From positions 1 through 64,000 of the forward strand of contig JAIVFU010000015.1 of assembly GCA_020829485.1 (NCBI GenBank): a stretch of 64,000 nucleotides of DNA. Direction: 5' to 3'. Positions 1 through 8,174 of the stretch are shown here, piece after piece. Positions within the stretch are counted from its first letter, which is position 1, and every line of letters starts with the position of its first letter. A program made the position numbers and the translations under genes. The notes under the pieces were generated by a model. It searched no databases. It was not told where the DNA came from and was given only the letters and a program-made list of their open reading frames with translations. This stretch comes from Nostoc sp. CHAB 5834 (GTDB lineage Bacteria > Cyanobacteriota > Cyanobacteriia > Cyanobacteriales > Nostocaceae).

Positions 1-1
1 T

Positions 2-859
2 CAGTCTTTAGAAATAGAAGAGATAGATGAAAAAGAAATAGAGAGAAGAGCTAGCTTAAATTTAGAAGGATACACATGGAAGTCAGAAATAGTAAATTAT
101 GGTGGAATTAAACAAATTTGGTTAGTAGTAGAAAGTCAAAAAAGAAAAAATAGCGATTTAGAAAAGCTAGATAAAAAGCTAAAAAAAGAAAAAGAGAAAG
201 TTGAAAAACTACTCAAAGAGTTGAAAAGAGAAGATTTTGAAACTCCAGAGCAAGCACGATATAAGCTAAAAGGAATCAACAAAAAATTAAAATTATTTGA
301 AATTCAAGAAGTTAAACTTCGTGAAACTAAATCAAAAGATAATAAGACTGTCTATAAAATGGAAGGAGTAAGTTATGAGAAATCATCAGAAATAGAAATA
401 CGAAGAAAAGAAGCCGGAAGATTTATTTTAGCAACTAATCTAGTTGATGATGACGAAAAATTAGAACCAGAAGAAATTATTACAAATTATAAAAATCAAC
501 AGTCTTGTGAGAGGGGATTTAGATTTCTAAAAGACCCCTTATTTTTTGCCGATAGTTTCTTTGTTGAAAATCCTGAAAGAATTGAGACGATGTTATTTTT
601 AATGTCTTTGTGCTTGTTAGTTTATAATCTGGGTCAAAGGGAACTGAGAAATAGCTTAAAAAGAATTAAAATTGGAATCAAAAACCAACTAGGGAAGTTA
701 ACAACTAATCCTACATTAAGATGGGTATTTCAATGCTTCCAAGGAATTCATCTTTTAACTTTAAATAGAGTTAATCAAATTATTAATTTAACGACTGAGC
801 GCCATTTTATTTTAAATTGTTTGCCATCATCTTGTCAAAAATATTATTTACTTTCTTAA
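2..859 (+). mobile_element. IS1634-like transposase, 3' part (5' end outside window)
   Basis: The reading frame is open from base 2 to a TAA at 857-859, so this is the C-terminal part of a longer protein that starts outside the window. The first 70 codons are a lysine/glutamate-rich coiled-coil-like stretch. They are followed by a core containing 'ITNYKNQQSCERGFRFLKDP' and 'ERIETMLFLMSLCLLVYNLG', which I recognise from cyanobacterial IS1634/IS4-superfamily DDE transposases. The glutamate after NQQSC is probably the catalytic E. A TTG at 221 is not a convincing start. The gene is strongly AT-rich, unlike the core genes further right. The right end of the IS was not located; it should lie between 860 and about 1070. 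Family recognition is from memory. Confidence 0.75.
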
Positions 860-1068
860 TCTAAACAAAGTTTTGAAAGTAAATAAAAATTTATTAACAT
901 CTGAAGGAATAGTAATTGCTCCTCAAATTTTTAGTGCTTATATAACCTATTTTATAGACAAAATATTTTCTATTTGATTATTTGTTTTTCAAAATATATT
1001 CGTTCAGTAGTCTATTTCTTAATCATCCTGATTTTTTTGCTTTTCTCATTATGTAATCTCTTTGTACT

Positions 1069-1257
1069 TCAAATTGAAGTGCGGAATGTGGGTTCTAACT
1101 GTTTCGTGGTCAAAAACGCACGAAGCAAAGATTCACTCTTGTCTACAGCTTTTGCTGCTTGAACTTGACTCATAGTACATTCGCCATTCGGCATTTGAAA
1201 TACTTCTACTTCGATGCCAGTAATCTGAATTGATGTGCGTCTAGCTCTATCTGTCAT
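1069..1257 (-). CDS. small protein of unknown function, probably 3'-truncated
   Basis: This is a 62-aa ORF starting MTDRARRTSIQI and ending EPTFRTSI. It lies two bases downstream of the stop of the 103-aa gene on the same strand, so the two form an operon. I do not recognise a domain. The middle part (MSQVQAAKAVDKSESLLRAFL) looks like a short helical DNA-binding or phage-antirepressor-type segment. The C-terminus stops abruptly next to the IS1634-like element, and related proteins are, as I recall, longer. Truncation by the insertion is therefore likely but not proven. Confidence 0.5.
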   Translation of the reverse strand: MTDRARRTSIQITGIEVEVFQMPNGECTMSQVQAAKAVDKSESLLRAFLTTKQLEPTFRTSI

Positions 1258-1259
1258 GA

Positions 1260-1571
1260 TTAACTTTCCTCGGTGTTTTGTTTGTTATCGGCGTAAATGT
1301 TGGCGGTATCAATTCCTAATCTATTTAGAAGGAATCTAAGCACTGAAACGAGCTTACGAGCTTGTTCATAACGTGGTGAGGTAATCTTCTCTTGGCAAGT
1401 TTTCTCCCATATATCAACCTCTTTCTCTAGGTCGATTAAGAGTAGATAGATGTCATCCAACTTGTTAGCAATAGATAATGGAACCCACTTTTGAACTACC
1501 TCACCGGCGTACTTCTTTTTTCTTCCAGAACCCGTTTTCCTTGTTCCACTTCTGGGAATACCTCTAGGCAT
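1260..1571 (-). CDS. hypothetical protein with basic N-terminus
   Basis: This 103-aa protein has a strongly basic N-terminus (PRSGTRKTGSGRKKKY) followed by a helical region with a coiled-coil flavour (LLLIDLEKEVDIWEKTCQEK). Such N-termini are common in small plasmid- or island-encoded proteins of cyanobacteria and suggest nucleic-acid contact. No catalytic motif is visible. It is the first gene of a two-gene minus-strand operon, and its promoter would lie in 1572-1874, back to back with the first Bro-N gene. The function is unknown. Confidence 0.6.
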   Translation of the reverse strand: MPRGIPRSGTRKTGSGRKKKYAGEVVQKWVPLSIANKLDDIYLLLIDLEKEVDIWEKTCQEKITSPRYEQARKLVSVLRFLLNRLGIDTANIYADNKQNTEES

Positions 1572-1904
1572 GAAATTCAGTATTGTGTATAAAAAGGGAA
1601 TTCAATCAAACAATCAGCAATAACAACGCTATGGAAGTGACAAACTCTACTTCCCTTGCTGTTCCTGCCTTCTATTATTTATGTCACATCAATAAAAGAA
1701 CGTCAATTATTTTTATCACAAGAATAATAAAATAAGCCACAACGTATGCTGTGACTGGTTGAATTCATGTTTGCAGATATTTTGACAATGCCGACCATAC
1801 CATTCTCCTGAAGTGTCACTCACGGATGTCACTCCAGATGTCACTAAAACTGACACTAAAAGTGACACCTACAAATGACACTTTCACAACAACATATAGG
1901 TACT
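1572..1904. promoter_or_regulatory. divergent intergenic region with TGTCACT motif array
   Basis: This spacer separates the minus-strand operon from the first Bro-N gene. Its right part holds six copies of a 7-mer, TGTCACT or its close variant/complement, at 1814-1820, 1827-1833, 1839-1845, 1851-1857 (TGACACT), 1861-1867 (AGTGACA) and 1876-1882 (TGACACT). Spacings are 13, 12, 12, 10 and 15 bases. The last motif begins 29 bases before the ATG at 1905. The left part (1572-1810) shows nothing recognisable. A repressor-operator or iteron role is inferred from the regular spacing. Confidence 0.65.
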
Positions 1905-2315
1905 ATGTCAAATCTATCAGTTTTCAATTTTGAATCTCACGAAGTACGGTTTGTTGGTACTGCGGATAATCCTTTGTGGGTAGCGCAAGACATCTGTAAG
2001 ATACTTGAACTCAATAACGTGAGCATGGCGATTGCAAAACTAGATGACGACGAAAAGCTGACATCATTATTAGTGATATCAGGTCAAAGAAGAGAAACGC
2101 TTTGCATCAATACAATACAGCCAATTATCAAAGATACCGACTACGACGAGTTTTGCGCTGCCATTGAAATGTTCACCGAAACGGAAGAGGAATTCAACAA
2201 TCGCATTGTACTAGAAGAGATATATAGATGTATTTCTGCGGCAGAACCTTTTTACTGGGATTCTGAACGTAATACTCTTTGTGAAATCGGAAATGGCAGG
2301 GCATCAGCACGATAG
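1905..2315 (+). CDS. Bro-N domain protein, copy 1 (diverged C-terminal half)
   Basis: The product is 136 aa from the ATG at 1905. I prefer this start over the ATG at 1875 because the same context (ATAGGTACT before ATGTCAAATC) precedes copy 2 at 2417. Residues 1-45 match the start of a Bro-N domain (VRFVGTADNPLWVAQDICKIL), the N-terminal DNA-binding domain of baculovirus BRO proteins and phage antirepressors. After about residue 55 the sequence no longer follows Bro-N and becomes acidic (EMFTETEEEFNNR). It is a tandem paralogue of the next gene. A regulatory role is inferred; it may also be a decaying copy. Confidence 0.65.
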   Translation: MSNLSVFNFESHEVRFVGTADNPLWVAQDICKILELNNVSMAIAKLDDDEKLTSLLVISGQRRETLCINTIQPIIKDTDYDEFCAAIEMFTETEEEFNNRIVLEEIYRCISAAEPFYWDSERNTLCEIGNGRASAR

Positions 2316-2416
2316 GCTATACCCCCTCAAATAAAAGTGTCACTTTTTATGTCACTCAAAGTGGCACTTAAAGTGACATCTATTTATGTCACTCTCAAAA
2401 CACACCCATAGGTACT
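2316..2416. promoter_or_regulatory. second TGTCACT motif array
   Basis: Five motifs lie at 2338-2344 (TGTCACT), 2350-2356 (TGTCACT), 2362-2368 (TGGCACT), 2372-2378 (AGTGACA) and 2387-2393 (TGTCACT). The spacings 12, 12, 10, 15 are the same as the last four of the upstream array. The final motif begins 30 bases before the ATG at 2417. Array, spacing and start context are thus duplicated together with the 5' end of the gene. Confidence 0.7.
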
Positions 2417-2827
2417 ATGTCAAATCTATCAGTTTTCATTTTTGAGTCTCATGAAGTACGGTTTGTTGGTACTGCGAATGAGCCGTGGTTTGTAGCAACA
2501 GACATTTGTAAGGCATTAGGGTTAACTAATCCATCTGGGCACTTCGGTAGTTTAAGTGAAAAGCAAAAAGGGTATAGGAAAATTCAGACCCTTGGAGGAA
2601 TACAGGAACTAGTAGTAGTAAATGAGTCTGGAATGTATCGTTTAATCTTTGCTAGTAAAAAAGCGAAGGCTTTGGAATTCCAGGAATGGGTAGTCGATGA
2701 AGTGTTACCATCCATACGCAAAACTGGCACTTATGCCGTAAGCGGTAAAACGTCAGAATTCAAGGCAAAAGTAACTGAGGTGGACGGTAGGAAACGCAGT
2801 GAACTTGCATCCATTGCACTGTGGTGA
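2417..2827 (+). CDS. Bro-N domain protein, copy 2
   Basis: The product is 136 aa. Residues 1-105 form a complete Bro-N domain: VRFVGTANEPWFVATDICKALGL, then VVNESGMYRLIFASKKAKA, then EFQEWVVDEVLPSIRKTGTY. This is the classic BRO/antirepressor N-domain order. The C-terminal 30 residues are basic and short, with no Ant or KilA-C domain, so the protein is a minimal Bro-N or a truncated antirepressor. The first 30 codons are nearly identical to copy 1, and then the copies diverge. Such proteins usually bind DNA in phage or island regulation; binding to the adjacent TGTCACT motifs is an inference. Confidence 0.8.
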   Translation: MSNLSVFIFESHEVRFVGTANEPWFVATDICKALGLTNPSGHFGSLSEKQKGYRKIQTLGGIQELVVVNESGMYRLIFASKKAKALEFQEWVVDEVLPSIRKTGTYAVSGKTSEFKAKVTEVDGRKRSELASIALW

Positions 2828-3103
2828 TGGTTCACATATTCGATTTCTCATGTATTTATCGAACAATCTTCATACCACACTGTTATGGCAACAGTACGAT
2901 GTTACTAGATTTATACAGCTTCCATCGTCACGCACTGAAGTTAAGGACATAGTGTTTTGTCCTTATCTATCTTTTGTTCATCCTGTCAACTGTATGACTG
3001 ACAAGCATTGTTGCTGCTATTGATACCTGCATCAGTCTAGGACTGGATGCAAGTTCACTGCGAGTGGATGCAGGATGCAAGTGGTGTTTTTAGCTGTAAG
3101 CGA

Positions 3104-3176
<73 letters not shown>

Positions 3177-3254
3177 TGGGGCTTTTGTGAGCCACGATTA
3201 ATCAATGTAGCAAAGATAAAAGAATATAGCAAGGGGTTGGAGAAAAATAAATAT

Positions 3255-4136
3255 TTATGCAGCTTTCAACCTCAACTTAAACCAGATAAAAACGGCTACA
3301 AATAGCAGAAACTGGACAAGAACAATACTCGGGCCAGAAGCAAGGTTGAAAAGACCTGACACAATGATGCCAGCAATGCTGCTGATGGAACCAACTATCA
3401 CCGACATGACTAGAAAGCGGCTAAAGTGGTGACTCATCAGTTTGGCGGTGGAGGCGGGAATGACCAAAAAGGCGTTCACCAGTAAAACGCCGACAGCTTT
3501 AATCGCTACAGCAACGGCGAGTGAAAGCAAGACCACAAACACGTAGCGGTACAATTGGACGGGAATACCTTGAACTTGCGCTACATCAGGGTTAAGGGTC
3601 AATAAAATTTGCTGCCGCAGGGTTGATAGTAAAAATATGCTACCTCCTACAAGTACTAGCAGCGTCAAAATTAAATCTGTGGTATCGATCGCTAGAATAT
3701 CGCCGAACAGCACAGCCATCAAGTTGCCGCGATATCCTTTAATTAGGCTCGTGAGAATCACACCGATCGCTAATGCCCCAGATAGCACTATGCTAAGGAC
3801 GCTATCACTAGCTAAGTCGGTTTTGTCGATGAAGTAGAGGACAATAACGCCAAAAACCAACGTAAAAGGTAACAGCATCCAAGTAGGATTTATTTGTAGT
3901 AGCACACCTAACGCCACACCTACTAATGCTGCATGACCAACCGCGTGGCTGAAAAAGGACAACTGGCGCAAGGTGACAAAACTACCCAACATCCCACCAA
4001 GTATTCCCATTAACACAGCACCTACGATCGCACGCTGCATAAAGGGGAATGTTAACAATTCTACCAAGTCATTACTACTGGCGATCGCAAGCCTTGCCAT
4101 CTCACAATCATTGAAGAAATCTATAATTACTGGCAT
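3255..4136 (-). CDS. znuB: zinc/manganese ABC transporter permease (ZnuB family)
   Basis: This is a 293-aa polytopic membrane protein of the ABC-3 family. About eight hydrophobic segments are visible, and 'LSFFSHAVGHAALVGVALG' (about residues 58-76) is the family's conserved core. It forms the channel of a metal uptake system in the plasma membrane with the downstream-named ATPase and binding protein. It is the last gene of the minus-strand order znuA-znuC-znuB, 40 bases after the znuC stop. The ATG at 4136 gives a N-terminus slightly longer than usual; an internal ATG at residue 13 is an alternative. The ion (Zn or Mn) is inferred from the binding protein's His-rich loop. Confidence 0.88.
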   Translation of the reverse strand: MPVIIDFFNDCEMARLAIASSNDLVELLTFPFMQRAIVGAVLMGILGGMLGSFVTLRQLSFFSHAVGHAALVGVALGVLLQINPTWMLLPFTLVFGVIVLYFIDKTDLASDSVLSIVLSGALAIGVILTSLIKGYRGNLMAVLFGDILAIDTTDLILTLLVLVGGSIFLLSTLRQQILLTLNPDVAQVQGIPVQLYRYVFVVLLSLAVAVAIKAVGVLLVNAFLVIPASTAKLMSHHFSRFLVMSVIVGSISSIAGIIVSGLFNLASGPSIVLVQFLLFVAVFIWFKLRLKAA

Positions 4137-4176
4137 CTTTCATTCTTTAATTACGAATTACGAATTACGAATTATT

Positions 4177-4953
4177 TTAATGTTGGTGCTGGTAACGGCT
4201 AAAACCTGGGCCGTAGGTTGCTAACAAGTTTTGCGGTGAAAGGGCAATTTCCGGCTTACCAGTACAAACAATGCTTTGATTCAGGCAAAGCACGCGATCG
4301 CAATGGCGATTTACCATATCAATATCATGAGAAACTTGTAATACTGTCCAACCCTCCTCCCGCTTTAATTCATTTAGCAAAGCGTAAAAATCTGCTGTAC
4401 CTTGCACATCAACACCAGCAAAGGCTTCATCAAGTACCAAGAGTTTGCGAGGCATTACTAAACAATAAGCCAATAAAACCCGCTTGAGTTGACCACCGCT
4501 AAGGGTACCAATAGCTTGATGCTGTAAATGATAAGCATCGGTTCGCCGTAAAGCTTCTCCTACGGCTGCCGATTTTTCTCGGTCTTGTCTCCACAGCCGA
4601 GAGAAAAATAAATCCCCTTTTTTCGCTTCCTTGTCCCATCCAAGTCCTACTAATTCGCTCACAGAAATGGGAAAGCTGCGGTCAAAAATGAAGTTTTGCG
4701 GCATATAGCCCAACAAGTGACGTAAACGCCCCAGCCTTGCAATTGGACGACCGAATATTTGAATCGTACCAGAACTTCGAGGTATTAAATCTAAAACTGC
4801 TTTTACCAGAGTACTTTTACCAGCACCATTAGGGCCGACGATGGCCGTATCTGTTCCTGGCAATAATTCAAAAGAAACATCTCTAACAGCTAGATAGCTG
4901 CCTTGATAGACAGTTAATCCTTCTACTTTTAAAATAGCAATGTCATTGGTCAT
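4177..4953 (-). CDS. znuC: zinc ABC transporter ATP-binding protein
   Basis: This is a 258-aa ABC ATPase. Walker A is GPNGAGKST at residues 40-48, the Q-loop is YMPQ near 83-86, the signature LSGGQ is at 151-155, and Walker B LLVLDE is at 171-176. A switch histidine follows in QVSHD. It powers metal import through the adjacent permease. The gene lies between znuA and znuB on the same strand. The 85-base gap to znuA is filled by heptamer repeats, which separates its start from the znuA stop. Length is normal for ZnuC/MntA-type subunits. Confidence 0.9.
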   Translation of the reverse strand: MTNDIAILKVEGLTVYQGSYLAVRDVSFELLPGTDTAIVGPNGAGKSTLVKAVLDLIPRSSGTIQIFGRPIARLGRLRHLLGYMPQNFIFDRSFPISVSELVGLGWDKEAKKGDLFFSRLWRQDREKSAAVGEALRRTDAYHLQHQAIGTLSGGQLKRVLLAYCLVMPRKLLVLDEAFAGVDVQGTADFYALLNELKREEGWTVLQVSHDIDMVNRHCDRVLCLNQSIVCTGKPEIALSPQNLLATYGPGFSRYQHQH

Positions 4954-5003
4954 TGGTCATTGGTTATTGGTCATTGGTCATTGGTTATTGGTCATTAGTC
5001 ATT
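4946..5003. repeat. heptanucleotide tandem repeat (TTGGTCA/TTGGTTA)
   Basis: The motif TTGGTCA alternates with TTGGTTA about eight times between znuA and the znuC start. This is the short tandemly repeated repetitive (STRR) type typical of Nostocaceae. It overlaps the region where the znuC ribosome-binding site should be, and no clear Shine-Dalgarno is visible. Confidence 0.85.
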
Positions 5004-5038
5004 TGCAAAGGACAAAGGACAACTGACAAACGACAAAC

Positions 5039-6058
5039 CTATTTACATGCCGTTTGTAGAGTTTGCAAGTTAGCTTTCATAGCCTTGAAATAATGCTGTG
5101 GATCTGTTTCGCCAGTTTCCAGAGAATCCAGAGGACGCAAAGTTAACTTTAAGTCTTTGGAAAGGCTGGATAGAAGTTTGTTATCTACTCCTGGTTCACT
5201 AAATAAAGCTTTAACGTTGTACTTTTTCACAGCATTGACTGCATTTTGCACATCAGTTGGTGAGAGTTGATCTTCGGGAATTTGTACCACAGCAACTTGC
5301 TTGAGCTTATAACGTTGAGCTAAATATGGAAACGCATCATGAAAGGTAATAAAGGTACAACTAGGAGTTTTCTGCAAAGTCTGCTGAAATTCGCTGTTTA
5401 AACTTTCTAATTCTTTAATATAAGCCGCAGCATTGACTTCATAAGTAGCTTTATTCGCTGGGTCAGCAGCAATTAATCCATCCCGAATATTAGTTACCTG
5501 CTGTTTTGCCAAAATTGGATCTAACCAAACGTGAGGATTACCTTGGGCATGTTCATGGTCGTGGTCTTCTTCCTCTTGGGTTGTTTTTACAACGGGTGAA
5601 ATTTCATTTAAGGGTTTAATACCAATACTTGCATTAATTTCAGTTAATTTGTCATTTTGGGCATTTTTAACAGTATTTTCCAGAAATTCCTCCAAACCTA
5701 AACCATTTTTTACTAACATATTTGCAGTAGCGATCGCTTTGACATTTTGTGGTGTCGCTTGGTATTCATGCACCTCCGTACCAGGTGGCACTAGAATTTC
5801 TACATCTGCCACATTTCCAGCTACTGCCTTAGTAAACAAATATATCGGCAAAAATGTTGTCACTACTTTAGTTTTTCCCGACTGCACCGATGGGGTAGAA
5901 GCAGCTTCCTGTGCTTGTGGCGACTGTTCGGAAGTTGTTCCCTGATTCGGATTCAATTGGCTACAGCCAGCAGTCATTGACAACATCAGCAAAGCAATTA
6001 TAGGCAAGATGCCCCTTCTTTGCCTGCCTGTTCTAATTTCTCTGCAATTCACAATCAC
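5039..6058 (-). CDS. znuA: zinc ABC transporter substrate-binding lipoprotein
   Basis: This is a 339-aa cluster A-I metal-binding protein. The N-terminus has a basic start, a hydrophobic stretch and a lipobox ending at Cys32 (MTAGC). Metal ligands of the family are visible as GTEVHEYQ, NPHVWLDP and TFHDAFPYLA, with a late acidic ligand in FSEPGVD. A charged loop rich in His/Asp/Glu (EEEDHDHEHAQG), typical of zinc rather than manganese receptors, precedes NPHVW. It is the first gene of znuA-znuC-znuB and is divergent from the SLH porin. A Zur-like palindrome lies about 80 bases upstream. Confidence 0.92.
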   Translation of the reverse strand: MIVNCREIRTGRQRRGILPIIALLMLSMTAGCSQLNPNQGTTSEQSPQAQEAASTPSVQSGKTKVVTTFLPIYLFTKAVAGNVADVEILVPPGTEVHEYQATPQNVKAIATANMLVKNGLGLEEFLENTVKNAQNDKLTEINASIGIKPLNEISPVVKTTQEEEDHDHEHAQGNPHVWLDPILAKQQVTNIRDGLIAADPANKATYEVNAAAYIKELESLNSEFQQTLQKTPSCTFITFHDAFPYLAQRYKLKQVAVVQIPEDQLSPTDVQNAVNAVKKYNVKALFSEPGVDNKLLSSLSKDLKLTLRPLDSLETGETDPQHYFKAMKANLQTLQTACK

Positions 6059-6139
6059 GGTATTTTCTCCTCAAAAGGGATGCTTGCTCTGCCTCTGTCA
6101 TAATCGCTATTGACAATAAGACGTATTCTAAATTTTATA

Positions 6140-6154
6140 CTATAATAATTCTCA
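6140..6154 (-). promoter_or_regulatory. Zur-like box upstream of znuA
   Basis: On the minus strand the 15-mer reads TGAGAATTATTATAG. It fits a 7-1-7 FUR-family palindrome of the type TGAKAATNATTMTCA, with a good left half and a weaker right half. It is 82 bases before the znuA ATG, followed by an AT-rich stretch that could hold the -10. Zinc-dependent repression by Zur is the expected role and is inferred. Confidence 0.6.
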
Positions 6155-6314
6155 TTCTCATTCAAAGCACATAATATCATTCTGGGTTTTCTGTGTAATG
6201 AATAACAACAAAACTTTTCAGACGGTACAACCCTCTGCAATTTAGTTTTCCCTGAATAATTAGGATTTCTTGACTTTTTTTGTTAAAAAGTTTGCTTACT
6301 TCTGATAAAATTGC

Positions 6315-6329
6315 TGAGAAATATTCTCA
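6315..6329 (+). promoter_or_regulatory. Zur-like box upstream of the SLH porin
   Basis: TGAGAAATATTCTCA is an almost perfect 15-base inverted repeat of the FUR-family type, 63 bases before the porin ATG at 6392. Together with the box on the znuA side it suggests that both directions of this 333-base spacer answer to the same metal repressor. The rest of the spacer (6059-6391) is AT-rich with no other recognisable element. Confidence 0.6.
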
Positions 6330-6391
6330 TAAAATACACGTTTAAAAAAACGTGGTTTGGGTGTGAATTGGAGATCAGTGTGAGGAGAAAA

Positions 6392-8026
6392 ATGCAAAAA
6401 TTCTGGAAATATCTGTTAGTTAGTCCAGCAGTCTGCGGTGTCATGCTATTTGTTAATACTGCTACATTTGCAGGTGAAACATCCAGCACGTCTGAAATAA
6501 ATCAACCGCAAGTTTTAGCTAATCCAGACGCAAGAGCTACGAACATAGCGCCAGATCAGATAATGGGGCAAGTTACCTCAGTGTCTCAATTTTCCGATGT
6601 ACAACCCACCGACTGGGCATTTCAAGCATTGCAGTCCTTAGTTGAGCGCTATGGTTGTATTGCAGGATACCCAAATAGCACTTATCGCGGTAATCGGGCA
6701 TTGACGCGGTATGAGTTTGCGGCTGGTTTGAATGCTTGTCTTGATCGGGTTAACGAACTTATTGCTACAGCCACTGGCGATTTAGTTAACAAACAAGATT
6801 TAGCCACATTACAAAAGCTGCAAGAAGATTTTTCAGCAGAACTTGCGACACTCCGAGGTCGTGTAGATGCAGTAGAAGCTAAAACTGCTGAATTGGAGGC
6901 GAATCAGTTCTCAACCACAACCAAACTGCAAGGACAAGTTGTCGCAGTCGTTAGCGATGTTTTGTCAGGAAATACAGTCAACAGTGAGGAAATTACAGAC
7001 AAGAATACAACTTTAGGGGTACGGGCACGGATAGAACTTGTGACCAGCTTCACAGGAAAAGATACACTATTTACCAGAATCCAAACTAATAATATTGTTA
7101 GCCCTAACATTAACACCCTAGAGGGTAACTTGTTTTTTGCCAGTGGTGACAGTGGTGCAGAAGCTAATAATAATGCTTCTATAGATGCACTGTTCTACAG
7201 ATTTCCGTTGGGCGAAAAAACAGAGGTTGTCGCTATTGCCAACGCAGGTGCAGCAGATGACCTTACCACTACAATTAATATCTTTGACGGTGATGGCGCT
7301 TTTGGTGCTTTATCCACCTTTGGTACACGCAACCCAATTTATTATCAGATAGGCGGCGCGGGGTTGGGAGTAACGCACGAGTTCGGTGACAAATTGGCAC
7401 TGAGTTTAGGGTATTTGAGTGGTGCAGCTAATGACCCTACACCCAACAATGGTTTGTTTAATGGTTCTTACGGTGCGCTGGCACAGTTGACAGTTAAACC
7501 AAGCGATCGCATTACTATTGGTTTAACTTACATCAATTCCTACAATCAGCCACTACTAACTGGTAGCAATGCAGCAAATCTCACACCCTTGGATTTAGAT
7601 GCCGATGGTACGTTAGATTCCCGATTTTCCAGTAGTAATTCTTACGGTGTCCAAGCATCCATCGGCATCACTAATAACATAGTCTTGGGTGGTTGGGCTG
7701 GATACACCAACAGCCGCACATTAAATGGCGATCGTGGAGAGGTTGAAATTTGGAACTATGCCGTCACCCTCGGCTTTCCCGACCTTGGTAAAGAAGGTAA
7801 CTTAGCAGGTATCATCGCTGGTGTAGAGCCGAGAGTAACAAGTTCTAACGTCCCAGGATTGGATAGAGATGCTGATACATCCTATCATCTTGAGGCGTTT
7901 TACCAGTATAAGTTAACTGACAATATCACCATTACCCCAGGAGTCATCTGGTTAACATCGCCAGATCATAATAATGACAATGATGATGTTGTTATTGGCG
8001 CACTGAGAACCACATTTAGTTTCTAA
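6392..8026 (+). CDS. SLH-domain outer membrane porin (OprB-like)
   Basis: The product is 544 aa from the ATG at 6392, which has the strong site TGAGGAGAAAA just upstream. An in-frame ATG at 6311 would overlap the operator palindrome and has no such site. Residues 1-27 look like a signal peptide. Residues 63-122 form one SLH domain (FSDVQPTDWAFQALQSLVER, ending ALTRYEFAAGLNACL). A coiled coil follows at about 130-170, and then a 16- to 18-strand carbohydrate-porin-like barrel ending TTFSF with the terminal Phe typical of outer membrane proteins. This is the standard cyanobacterial porin architecture. Its position opposite znuA suggests a role in metal entry, which is inferred. Confidence 0.88.
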   Translation: MQKFWKYLLVSPAVCGVMLFVNTATFAGETSSTSEINQPQVLANPDARATNIAPDQIMGQVTSVSQFSDVQPTDWAFQALQSLVERYGCIAGYPNSTYRGNRALTRYEFAAGLNACLDRVNELIATATGDLVNKQDLATLQKLQEDFSAELATLRGRVDAVEAKTAELEANQFSTTTKLQGQVVAVVSDVLSGNTVNSEEITDKNTTLGVRARIELVTSFTGKDTLFTRIQTNNIVSPNINTLEGNLFFASGDSGAEANNNASIDALFYRFPLGEKTEVVAIANAGAADDLTTTINIFDGDGAFGALSTFGTRNPIYYQIGGAGLGVTHEFGDKLALSLGYLSGAANDPTPNNGLFNGSYGALAQLTVKPSDRITIGLTYINSYNQPLLTGSNAANLTPLDLDADGTLDSRFSSSNSYGVQASIGITNNIVLGGWAGYTNSRTLNGDRGEVEIWNYAVTLGFPDLGKEGNLAGIIAGVEPRVTSSNVPGLDRDADTSYHLEAFYQYKLTDNITITPGVIWLTSPDHNNDNDDVVIGALRTTFSF

Positions 8027-8091
8027 TTCTTAAAATCTTACTTGAAGACGCAGATTTATTCTTTGTGTCTTCGCTTTTTTGGTTCAAAAAT

Positions 8092-8118
8092 AAAACCCAG
8101 CATTTTTTGCTGGGTTTT
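8092..8118. terminator. bidirectional rho-independent terminator
   Basis: An 11-base perfect stem (AAAACCCAGCA paired with TGCTGGGTTTT) around a five-T loop lies between the convergent porin and PEP-CTERM genes. A-rich and T-rich flanks allow it to act in both directions. Confidence 0.8.
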
Positions 8119-8174
8119 ATATCTTAAAACGAGAAGGAGATTGTTAGTTTTTCAAACGGAGTGAATAGATTATT

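Noticed and set aside
974..1162. 62-aa hydrophobic plus-strand ORF after the transposase
   Set aside because: It is antisense to the better-supported small gene at 1069-1257, and its composition reflects AT-rich DNA.
1811..2400. TGTCACT arrays considered as a CRISPR or plasmid replication origin
   Set aside because: The motif is 7 bases in both orientations with 3-8 base gaps, too short for CRISPR. No Rep gene is adjacent, and each array sits directly before a start codon.
2799..3023. 74-aa plus-strand ORF after Bro-N copy 2
   Set aside because: It overlaps the end of the Bro-N gene in another frame, is Cys/His-rich without pattern, and has no ribosome-binding site.
6311..6391. Upstream ATG for the SLH porin
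   Set aside because: It would translate through the Zur-like palindrome and spoil the signal peptide; the ATG at 6392 has a strong ribosome-binding site.
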